Source: Canna indica
Taxonomy: Eukaryota; Streptophyta; Magnoliopsida; Zingiberales; Cannaceae
DNA: 64,000 bases
Reading direction: 5' to 3'
NCBI GenBank assembly: GCA_034359265.1
Contig: CP136891.1
Span: 61,356,001 to 61,420,000, forward strand
Shown: piece after piece, positions 24,887 to 33,165 of the stretch
Numbering within the stretch: position 1 is the first letter of the stretch
Layout: the number at the start of each line of letters is the position of its first letter
Notes under the pieces: model-generated
The model's input: only the letters and a program-made list of their open reading frames with translations
The model's database searches: none
Told to the model about the DNA's origin: nothing
Position numbers and translations under genes: made by a program

Positions 24887-25165
24887 ATCACTCGGCCTCG
24901 ACCAACCGCACAATCATGAGCAATACTCGGCCTTGGCCAGCCGCATGATATGTGTAATACTTGGCCTCGACCAACCGCATGAACATGTGTAATACTCAGC
25001 TTCGACTAGCCGTACAACATGTATAATACTCGACCTCGAACAGCCGCATGAACATGTGTAATATTCGGCCTCGACCAACCGTACAATATGTATAATACTC
25101 GATCTCGGCAAGTCGCATAAACATGTGTAATACTCGGCCTCGACCAATCGTATGCAATACTAAAC
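24887..25165. repeat. ~34-base tandem repeat inside the solo LTR
   Basis: The phrase aatactcgg (with variants) starts at 24922, 24956, 24991, 25024, 25060, 25093 and 25129, with an earlier partial copy at 24887. Spacings in the last four units alternate 36 and 33, and units alternate between ccgcatgaacatgtg and ccgtacaacatgta types, so there is a ~69-base dimer. This makes repetitive frames (ccgcatgaac...) that are not genes. Confidence 0.85.
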
Positions 25166-25599
25166 TTTTGCCCTTAGCATTTATCTACAATATGATATGA
25201 TAAGCATGGTAATCAACCCTCTAATTCAGCATGTATTCAATTCATATCAACTTGTATCAAATAATTTCAGCATGAATATAAATAATTACAATATGTATGA
25301 AAGTATTCCCAACATGTATAAAGATTATTTCAGCACGTGTAAGGATAATTTCTATAATAAATAAACAGGTAGGTAGTGCTTCATAAATATCAATTTCAGT
25401 CCGAACAAATCCAGTAGAACTTAACCTTTTTTTAACCATGGCAGATCTTAGTAATAAATCTCTAGTTAAATCCTCTCAAATCACACATCAATCTCTAAAA
25501 TCTGAAATAAAATAATAATTAACATGAGATTTAAAAGCTGAAATTTAACACCATATCTCGCCATCGCAACTAATATTATTTATAAGCCTGCATGCCCGG

Positions 25600-26130
25600 G
25601 ATCAGTCTCTATGGCCGATTCTATAAAAAATGACCAATCAATGAGGTCTGCTAGGATTGGCTTGATCCAGTGAGATCAACCGTTCACGTTAGTTTATCAA
25701 ACGCAATATGATGTGACTATCCTGATATGTTGATTTTCTCTTGCACATTTTTAATTTTTGATAGGTATAGTTATTGATCTCTTCGTGATGTTACCACCCT
25801 TGTATTTTCCAGAAAGTTTAAATTCAAATGAAATGAATCAATGATTGCGGTGGCTGCCTCTTTACACATGACAATGTAAAAGATAGATTACACTATAAAA
25901 GAAGGGTAATTACCTAAATATATTCTGAATTTTAGATTTTGTCTCAAATGTATCTTGAACTTTTATTTCTCCAAATTGTATCCTGAACTATCATATTTTT
26001 ATCAATTACATATACCCTTCCATCAAAATTTTGTCAGCTACCTCGTTAACTGTGTGACGTGGCATGCACACGTGGATTAAATTTTTTTTTTTCAACACTT
26101 TTTTCAAAGTATGTTTTACTTTTACCCCAT
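25600..26130. other. Left part of an unclassified insertion within the solo LTR
   Basis: Sequence here is unrelated to the LTR. The stretch 25905-26040 (ggtaattacctaaatatatt..., aaatgtatcttgaactttt, aattgtatcctgaactatc) resembles ends of plant MULE-type elements in composition, but no matching inverted copy was found near 32.0 kb. No gene. Confidence 0.35.
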
Positions 26131-26460
26131 CAGGACCCACACTTTTTTCCACGTGTCGCACCGACGGCCGTGCATGTGTTGGAGGTGATTTATTTGGTGC
26201 ATGACCGTGGTGCGGCGGCGACGGCTGCTTACCATATGGCAGTGGCCCTGCATGTGGCGGAGGTGGTTTGCTTGGTGTACGCCCATGATGCAGAGGCGAC
26301 GACGGCTTATCGTATGGTGGTCCTGCATGTGTCGATGACGGTTTGCTTGGTGTATGTCCATCGTGCGGTGGCGACGATGGCTTACCATACGGCGGTCCTA
26401 GCGACGGTGACTTCTTTGGTGCAGATCCATGGTGCGGCGAGCGACTTCTCCTCCTTTCTC
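26130..26460 (-). pseudogene. Proline-rich (cell wall) protein gene piece, inverted copy 1
   Basis: Minus-strand translation gives repeated PP(H)HGHAPNKSPP-type units (HHGSAPKKSP, PPYGKPSSPPHDGHTPSKP, PPHHGHAPNKSPP), matching the repeat domain of copy 2 at 31.17-31.89 kb in the opposite orientation. A 27-base identity is shared at 26408-26434 (minus) and 31744-31770 (plus). Only the repeat part is present here. The plus-strand frame 26059-26550 is its antisense shadow. Confidence 0.62.
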
Positions 26461-26720
26461 GAAGCTGTCATCGATGACAATGTTGATTTCTTGCACAATG
26501 CTGAGAAAGAGAGAAGAGGAGCTTTGCCAAGTGCTGACGCGCAAAGGTAATGGGTGGCTCACGTCGGGGAACACCCATTGCTCCGGTGGCAAGAGGTCAT
26601 TCTCGCCGCCGCTGCCCTCTATCTATCGTCGCCTCCGCTCGAGGCCTAATCGTCGCGATGGTCGCCTCATCGTCGAGGCTGTCTCGGCTCCCTCACGGAA
26701 CTACCTCCACGCCCAGCGCG

Positions 26721-27719
26721 CTGTCATGGATCAATTATTTAGTACGGAAGAATCAGTGCGACACCTTTGCTTCCCGTGGAAGGGGTTAGCCTTAAGCCAA
26801 TCTGCTTGGCCAATGATGAAAAGTCACGGGCTCCCACTTCGCGTGGGTCGAAGCCTCTGAGTTCTTGGACGCAAAAACGTTGTTGGGTCAAATGGCCGAT
26901 TGCATGAAAATGCTAGAAAATGCTTGAACGAAAGCTAGAGCGAAAGACTAGAGTGTGCCCAAGCTATACCTGGGTACTATACTTGTGGAGCCTAACCCCC
27001 AAGTGTCACCCCCAAGGTTCCTAAAATAGGGGTGTAAACGAGCCAAGCCGCTCGCGAGCTACTCGAGATCGATTCGGTAAAAACTCGAACTCGACTCGAA
27101 CTTATCGAGCTCGAGCCGAGCCGAGCCGAGCTAGACATTCGAGCGAGCCGAGTTCGAGCTAACCTATACTCGGCTCGAGCGGCTCGCGAGCCTAATCGAG
27201 CCTAATATATATATTATATAATATATATATATTATATAATATATATGTTATATATTATATATAGTCGAGCTCGAACTCGATCGAGCTCGCGAACGAGCTC
27301 GGCTCGTGTGACTCAATTTTTTTTCCCGAGTCGAGCCGAGCCGAGCTCGAGTAGCTTGAATGTAGCTCGAGCCGAGCTTGAGCTGATGGACCAAAGCTCG
27401 ATCGAGCTCGAGCCGAGCTCGAGCTCGTTATTTTCCAAACGAGCCGAGCTCGAGCAGTGAGAAGCTCGGCTCGGCTCGGCTCGATTACACCCCTATCCTA
27501 AAAGCATGAGGGGCATGACAAAATTCCTATGTTCGCACACCCCACCGTCCATGTCACGCCTAGGCAAATGAGGCCGTTTGCCTAGGCGTGAGCAAGAGCG
27601 GTGCACGAACGCGTTTTACAATGTATATTTACATGGATGCTTATTATGCAATATTTACAATGCACGTTAGGGACCATCATGACACATACAGGACTTGACA
27701 ACCCAGAAGATCCCTAACA
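26721..27719 (-). repeat. 3' LTR of the gag-protease element (interrupted by a hAT MITE)
   Basis: Homologous along its length to 30216-30735, for example tggagcctaacccccaagtg and gcaatatttacaatgcacg in both. The MITE at 27027-27495 interrupts it. The sister LTR at about 30510 shows the uninterrupted site ggttctcaaaagc. Confidence 0.88.
27027..27495. mobile_element. hAT-type MITE with GAGCTCG subterminal arrays
   Basis: Ends TAGGGGTGTAAACGAG and the inverse, TTACACCCCTA, are flanked by 8-base duplications TCCTAAAA (27019-27026 and 27496-27503). Both halves are built of (A)GCTCGAG / GAGCCGAGC words around an AT-only centre (tatatattatat), so the element is nearly a full-length palindrome. No coding capacity; the Ser/Arg-rich frame at 27245-27460 is low-complexity shadow. 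Confidence 0.92.
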
Positions 27720-28235
27720 TTCTCACGCACTTACAAAGTCGGCGCCCTCGTCGACTTGTTTCTTGAAGGCGTTGGAGAGCTCTTGATTTTTGATCTTCCA
27801 TTTCTTCATCTTGCGGACTGGGTACCATCGCTCTATGTCGTTTGGCATTCGTCTCTCGTAAGCGATGGAACATCCTTCATGCTTGCAAATGCCTCCAACT
27901 GCGAAGTCCGCCAACTCTGGTGGGGCCCTTCTATAAGGAGGTCGATATGAGGCTTGCTCCTCGATTCTTGTTGTGGGTTCGCGTTGCGCGCTGTGTCTTA
28001 CGAGCCATCTGCCCTGCACGGGTGTCTTACGAGTCATCTGCTCTGCACACAAATATTGCGACTTAGAGGCCATTTTTCATGCGCACAAGCCTTGCATCTT
28101 ATGATCCATCTGCTCTGCACACAAATATTGCGACTTAGAGGCCATCTGCCATGCACACTCTTACATCTTATGAGCCATCTGCTCTGCGCGCACATGCGTC
28201 TTACGAGCCATCTGCTCTGCGCATATTTGTCGGAC
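27720..28235 (-). repeat. Internal tail of the gag-protease element with a coding-like tandem repeat
   Basis: Between protease and the 3' LTR, the word gagccatctgctctgc (with variants) occurs about six times between 27998 and 28222. A longer unit, acaaatattgcgacttagag, occurs twice (28042 and 28121). On the minus strand these spell repeated AEQM(A/D)RK-like phrases broken by stops. The segment next to the LTR reads YPVRKMKKWKIKNQELSNAF. It stands where polymerase genes would be expected. Confidence 0.6.
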
Positions 28236-28243
28236 TCCTTCCT

Positions 28244-28720
28244 TCACTTGTATGACGGGAGTTTGTTCTGGCTTCTTGGTGCTGAACACACTGTTGGAAC
28301 GATACTAGGGTTGTCCTCCCCCATCAAGCATATCGTGTTGAGGAAGGGCATGGGTACCACCTTTGCCGATTTGAGGAACTCTATCCCTAGAATGACTTGA
28401 TAGTCATCGAGGGACACGACCATCAAGTTGATATGCCCTTTCCATCCTCCAACTTTCAATGGAACGTCTCTTGCGATGTCGTCGATCTTCCGTGTTTCGG
28501 AATTCATTGCTTTGACACGACTCGAACTTTTACCTAGTTGGAGTCCAATTCGCTTTGCCTCCTCTCTGGCAATAAAATTATGAGTTGCTCCCGAGTCTAC
28601 CATCGCTCGGGTGGTTCTGTCGTTCAGCTTGATGTCGATGAACATTAGCTCATTCGTCACTTCTGGACGCTTTGTCGTGGGTTTTCGCTCCCCCACTTGA
28701 GTCTTGAGAGCATTGAGCAA
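28244..28720 (-). pseudogene. Retropepsin-like aspartic protease of the gag-protease element
   Basis: An open minus-strand frame of 158 residues with the active-site motif AMVDSGATHNFIA (around residue 40) and the downstream flap/hydrophobic segment INLMVVSLDDYQVILGIEF, as in the retropepsin fold of plant Ty3/gypsy elements. It follows gag in the same direction, separated by a stop. The protease would cleave the gag precursor. It ends without continuing into a reverse transcriptase. Confidence 0.85.
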
Positions 28721-30073
28721 TCATACTGCTCCCATGTTGGTTCTCCCATTGTACTCATCTTCGCTGGAGTGGTCGCTTAATGACCCCTCGTTGTGGCTCG
28801 CCGAGGCAACTGCTTTTCCCTTGCCCTTATCTTTCTTCGCTAAGACGTTGGACATTGTCTCCATCACAGTTTCTGCTATCAGGGCGCTCAAGGCTTGTCG
28901 TTCTGGACATCCTTGGGCTGAGTGAGGCACTTTACACAATGAACAAGTAGGCGGAATTGTCGAATGGTTCCCTCTCGAAGGGGACCCCCTTTGAGGATGT
29001 TCTCTCAGGATGTATGGTCGGTGGGTATGATTCCTCCACCTTGTATCACCTACGAATCCATTGCCTTGAGAGTTGTCGGCCCCCCAATACTTCGGTTTGA
29101 AGGGCGTCACTTTAGTAGTATTCACCTCTCAACTGTAGCCATTGGAGTTGTTGAGTCCCCAAAATCTTGGTTTGTATGGTGCTACCTTAGCCGTATTCTC
29201 CTATGGGCTATAGTCGGTGAGTCATTCTGCTGCGATCTTTGCTTCTAACAAACTCTGAATGTTCCTTTTGGAGAGTTCCTGTTGTGCCCACGGCTGCAGT
29301 TCTTCCAGAAAGGTAAACAGTTGACCAGTCTCGGCCATGTCTGAAATGTCCAACATAATAGTTGAGTACTTCTTCACATACTCCTGAACCGAATTGTCTT
29401 GACGAAGTTGTCGTAACTTTCGTCGGGCGATAAACTCCACATTCTTGGAGAAGAATTATGTTTTCAGTTCACGCTTGAGTTCATCCCAAGTGTCAATCTT
29501 GGCTTGCCCCTTCTGAATTTCATCATACTTGGTCCACCACCAAAGTTTTGCATCTTCAGACATATACATAATTGCAACGAACACTTTCGTATCATCATCA
29601 ACTGTCCTCGTGACCTTGAAGTACTTCTCCAAGTCGAAGAGAAAGTTCTCCACCGCTTTGGCATCCTAGGCCCCATTGTAAGACTTTGGTTCGGGTGCTC
29701 TGAGGTGGTATTGTGGCGCCTCATTCTACCGTGAACTGTCACCGCTTGATTGGATCTCTCGGATTAGAAATCTGACTGTAGCCTTTAGCTCTGCAATCTC
29801 ATCTTGTAGATGTTTGACTACATCTTGAGTGTCATCATGGAGTCCCTCTAGTCTTGACTCCAAGTTTTCTTGTGCGTCGGCTATCTTGCCGACTAGGGTC
29901 ATGCCGGCCGCGTGAGTATCACAAATTCTCTCCAATTCTCCAAGTCGTTGGACAGTCATTTTGGTCTGCCCGACTGGTTGTGTTCGCGTTGACTTTTCCA
30001 TCAACGCTTCCTCCGGAACGGTCGTCATTGCATCGACGACGTCACTCGATTCACCGATTGTCTTGTGACCCAT
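28721..30073 (-). pseudogene. gag of the gag-protease element
   Basis: Starts MGHKTIGESSDVVDAM at 30073, followed by a coiled-coil segment (LESRLEGLHDDTQDVVKHLQ). The Retrotrans_gag core is at about 29650-29225 (DAKLWWWTKYDEIQ, WDELKRELKT, FIARRKLRQLRQDNSVQEYV, FLEELQPWAQQEL). A Lys/Ser-rich tail with a degenerate zinc knuckle, CSLCKVPHSAQGC, follows near 28930. At least four in-frame stops (about 29726, 29650, 29460, 29222) show it is dead. The tandem phrase KVxPxKPxxWGxxNS occurs twice at the gag tail (29080-29215). Confidence 0.85.
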
Positions 30074-30202
30074 GATTGGTCACAAAAATCTCTCCTGCGA
30101 GATTGCTGAGTGCCCCAATGTCGTTTGTCTACAATGACGAAGGCACGAGTCTATTGACGGTTTCTGTCGATTACTTGCACCAAAGCTTTGCGAGCTTGTC
30201 TC

Positions 30203-30214
30203 GCTCTGATACCA
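30203..30214 (-). promoter_or_regulatory. Primer binding site of the gag-protease element
   Basis: TGGTATCAGAGC on the minus strand, one base inside the 5' LTR edge at 30216. Complementary to initiator tRNA-Met. Confidence 0.85.
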
Positions 30215-30215
30215 A

Positions 30216-30735
30216 CTTTCACAGATCAATTATTTAGTGCGGAAGAATCCATGCGGCACTCTTGCTTCCCGTGCAAGGGGTTAGCCTTAAGCCAGTCTGC
30301 TTGGCCAATGACGAAAAGTCGCGAGCTCCCACTTCGCGTGGGTCGAAGCCTCTGAGTGATTGGACGCAAAAACATTGTTGGGCCAAATGCCCGATTGCAT
30401 AAAAATGCTGAAAAATGCTTGAACGAAAGCTAGAACGAAAGACTAGAGTGTGCCCAGGCTATACCTACGTACTATACTTGTGGAGCCTAACCCCCAAGTG
30501 CCACCCCCAAGGTTCTCAAAAGCACGAGGAGCATGACAAAATTCCTATGTTCGCACACCTCCATCATCCATGCCACGCCTAGGCAAACAAGGCGGCGTGA
30601 GCAAGAGCGATGGGCGGTGCGCGAATGCATTTTACAATGCATATTTATATGGATGCTCATGATGCAATATTTACAATGCACGTTAGGGACCGTCATGACA
30701 CATACAAGACTTGACAACCCTGAAGGTCCCTAACA
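30216..30735 (-). repeat. 5' LTR of the gag-protease element
   Basis: 520 bases, the uninterrupted counterpart of 26721-27719. It ends ccctaaca beside the GCGCG duplication. Many single-base differences from the sister LTR show that insertion is not recent. Confidence 0.87.
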
Positions 30736-30740
30736 GCGCG

Positions 30741-31167
30741 GACGGGCGCTGACCTACAAGCGAAGAAGCGAGCAAGCATGATTGCTTATCAACCGACGGG
30801 CGCCGGCATGCAGAACTACCTCCTCCCATAACTACCTCCATCTTTGTATACATGTCATGGGCAGAGAGCTTGTCAGTTGTCACAAATAGAAAAGAATCCA
30901 TGCCTCAATACTCTTACAATTTTAACTTTACACCTGTCTCCATCCCCATCGAACAGGACGTCCTCCCCCTTTGTGTGTCATCATCTCAGCGACTTCAGTA
31001 GATTCCATCTCACATTTATAGTCGATTTTAATTAAATGATATCATGTACATAACTATTTAATTATATTTATAATTGCCATATGTCGTGCTATATAGTAAT
31101 CTTGCATTTGCTCTCACTGTCATAGTAGAGGAGAAGGATGAAGATGAGGGAGGTAAGCTTGAAACCA
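30741..31167. other. Right part of the unclassified insertion, upstream of the proline-rich gene piece
   Basis: No frame is supported. It may include the original promoter or leader of the captured proline-rich gene, since AT-rich sequence with tataattgcc and gctatatagta precedes the start at 31168. Confidence 0.35.
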
Positions 31168-31890
31168 TGGCTTGGTTATTGGTGGCGTTCGTCGTAAACT
31201 TGAGCGCCTTGTCCCTCGTCGTTGCTTCCACAAAAGAAGACCATTTTCTTGCCTCGCCTTATTATGTCCATCCAGTTGTCTACGGCCGGCCACCATCGCC
31301 GCCTCCGCAGTATGGCAGGTTACCTTACAGGCCACCGCTACCTGCTCGTAATTCGCCACCTCATGCACTTTATCTATCCGTCGCCGAAGAAGCATCACTC
31401 GCCACCGCATTACGGGCACACACCACCTCCGTCGTCACCGAAGAAGCCTCACCCGCCATCGCATTATGGGCAACACCACCTCCGCCGCAGCATGGATACA
31501 AGAAGCCACCGCATTATGGATAACCTCCGCCAAGCGCGCAGCCGCCACCTCAGTATGGCCAACCAACGCCTCTGCTACATGGACCTCTGGTGAAGCCGCC
31601 GCCCTCACCGCACCATGGACATGGACCAAATAAACCACCATGTCCGCCATCACATGGGCCACTGAAAAAGCCGCCTACTTATGGCAAGCCGCCACCGACA
31701 CTGCACCATGGGCAAGCACCGAAGAAATCGCCGCCGCCGCGTGCACCATGGATCTGCACCAAAGAAGTCATCGTCGTTCTCGGCAATGGTGAAGGGGACC
31801 GAGTTGCCGTCAGCGTAATGAATTTCATACCCTTTGTTGCTGGTGAGAGGGAGGGCCTGAGGTCGGGGAGGATGGAGTCGACGAAGTAAG
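31168..31890 (+). pseudogene. Secreted proline-rich / extensin-like cell wall protein gene piece, copy 2
   Basis: Starts MAWLLVAFVVNLSALSLVVA, a clear signal peptide, followed by FLASPYYVHPVVYGRPPSPP and many Pro-rich units (PPPQYGR, PPHYGHTPPP, PPQHGYKKPPHYG, PPSPHHGHGPNKPP, PPTYGKPPPTLHHG). Frameshifts and a stop (about 31522) break the reading. By family, such proteins are exported and cross-linked in the cell wall. It sits inside a mobile insertion with an inverted partial copy at 26.13-26.46 kb, so it is most likely a captured host gene fragment. Confidence 0.65.
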
Positions 31891-31899
31891 AGGTGGAGT

Positions 31900-32555
31900 G
31901 GGCGAAAAAATTATTTTTTATGATTAAAAATAATTTTTAATCATGTTGGTGAATTTTTTTTTTTTTATTTCACGTGTGCAGCACCACGTAGACATCAAAT
32001 AAGTTTTGAAAAAATAATAATTTTTTAATCCGATTTGAGTAAAAAAATTTCCAGCATGTATTACATCAAAAAGGGGGAGGCTAAGAAAAGGAAAGGATCC
32101 TATGATTAGGGTTCAAAACCACTCACCTTGGAGAAGAAGATGAGAGGAAGAAGATGGCGACGACGCCTCGCGATAATGACAACCGACGGCGATGAATTTT
32201 GGCCATAGAAGTGGCACCTCCTCCCTATCTTGGGCGGCGTGCGATTCTCCCTAGAGCCGTACGTCCCCACTATTCATCCCTTTTTTAAATTACCTTTTTG
32301 CCCTTGACTCAAGTGAACCCTATTTAACCGATCTATACTCGTCCAAATCGAGTTCCGATCGAACCGCCGGACTCGACTCGAACTCCACTCGAACCCAACT
32401 TTCCATCTTGACTTAAATAAAATAATCTTACTTGCGCATAAGGTCCATACCCTTAATCGCGACCTCCGACAATTTACTCGGCCCACTCCGACGCGCATCC
32501 CGATTTCCCTTGAAGCCAAAATAAATTAATTAAAAGAAAATCCACAAGTATTACA
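31900..32555. other. Junction of the insertion and right part of the solo LTR
   Basis: An AT-rich junction lies around 31.9-32.1 kb. From about 32100 the sequence (cactcaccttggagaag, ccttgactcaagtgaaccc, tattaca end) matches the layout of the Tekay LTR's distal part. No gene. Confidence 0.5.
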
Positions 32556-32560
32556 ATAAA

Positions 32561-33013
32561 CTTTCAAATCATCCCCGCTATCGTGCGTGGGACGTCCTCC
32601 TGCTCAAACCTGCACCAATTATAGTAAATTCTATATTATGATATAATGAATTATAAATAAATTATAAGGAATAATTAATGCATCTACTTACCTTCTACTG
32701 CGAACACTTATCGATCTGTGCAACTCTCCCTCGGTTGGCGGAGGGAGAATTCTGTTAAGCCATCGTGGCCTACGTCTCAATGTCAATGGGCCTAGATCGG
32801 TTAAAGGGATGGTGGCTGGAGGTGGGGGAATGGTGGCCAGATCAGTTGGGAGAATGGTGGACGAATTAGGTGGGGGAATGATGGCCGGATCAGGTGGGGG
32901 GATGGTGGCCGGAGGTGGGAGGATGGTGGTTGAAGGCGAAGGGTCGGTGGGTACAAGGGTGGTAGGTGGTAATCGTCAGGGGGTAGTCCTACGAGGAATG
33001 ACTCCTCGGGCAC
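32561..33013 (-). pseudogene. CACTA TNPA-like protein, 5' exons
   Basis: The minus strand shows a Pro/His/Leu repeat region (LRPPSPHLIRPSFPHLIRPP, about 32990-32820), an exon ending GRVAQIDKCSQ with a gtaag donor (about 32690), and an exon starting after ggtgcag with FEQEDVPRTIAGMI at about 32615. That last exon runs into the solo-LTR target site at 32561 and continues in frame at 24334 as KFMHGAWPIW. Stops are present (for example GMI*K). The repeat region is typical low-complexity linker. Confidence 0.7.
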
Positions 33014-33059
33014 ACACTTCTTGAACTATAGCCACCCCTGGAGCTATATATAATATAAT

Positions 33060-33165
33060 ATGGCTATTAGCATCTCAAGTTGAACAAGTATATATATAAT
33101 ATGAATATAGTTAGTATATATATAATAGATCAATATACTTATTCAGCTTGAGATGCCAATATAAA
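33060..33165. repeat. Short imperfect inverted repeat (hairpin) at the TNP2 3' end
   Basis: tattagcatctcaagttgaa and its inverse (ttcagcttgagatgccaata) face each other across an AT-rich loop of about 40 bases, with arms near 33064-33095 and 33132-33162. The arms derive from the TNP2 coding end (LASQAE). A local inverted duplication is the simplest explanation. Confidence 0.7.

Larger units (their letters stand above)
26721..30735 (-). mobile_element. Ty3/gypsy-type LTR retrotransposon with gag and protease only
   Basis: LTRs are at 26721-27719 (522 bases once a 477-base hAT insertion with its duplication is removed) and 30216-30735 (520 bases). Both end in ccctaaca. GCGCG flanks the element at 26716-26720 and 30736-30740 as the target duplication. 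A tRNA-Met primer site (TGGTATCAGAGC, minus) lies at 30203-30214. The internal region of 2.5 kb encodes gag and protease but no reverse transcriptase, RNase H or integrase, so movement must have depended on another element. Confidence 0.88.
24335..32555 (-). mobile_element. Tekay-like solo LTR, split by a large nested insertion
   Basis: The LTR starts tgtcatgcccc at 24335 and ends gtattaca at 32555. It is flanked by identical 5-base duplications, ATAAA (24330-24334 and 32556-32560). Blocks such as gaactcggtgagtggtt and cgaacctccac match the LTR of the Tekay/Del element at 35.5-49 kb, but the two are clearly diverged. No internal retrotransposon genes lie between, so it is a solo LTR left by LTR-LTR recombination. 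The inner insertion occupies roughly 25.6-32.1 kb. Its exact borders are not resolved. Confidence 0.85.

Noticed and set aside
24887..25165. Possible CRISPR-like array of regularly spaced repeats
   Set aside because: Repeats are directly tandem with no unique spacers, inside a plant LTR, and the genome is eukaryotic.
26059..26550. 163-residue plus-strand open frame
   Set aside because: Antisense of proline-rich repeats; composition (Ala/Val/His) is the mirror of PPHHG units.
25905..32010. MULE with terminal inverted repeats at about 25.9 and 32.0 kb
   Set aside because: Only the short cacgtgtgca / ccacgt words match in inverse orientation; the supposed ends do not pair and no 9-base duplication was found.
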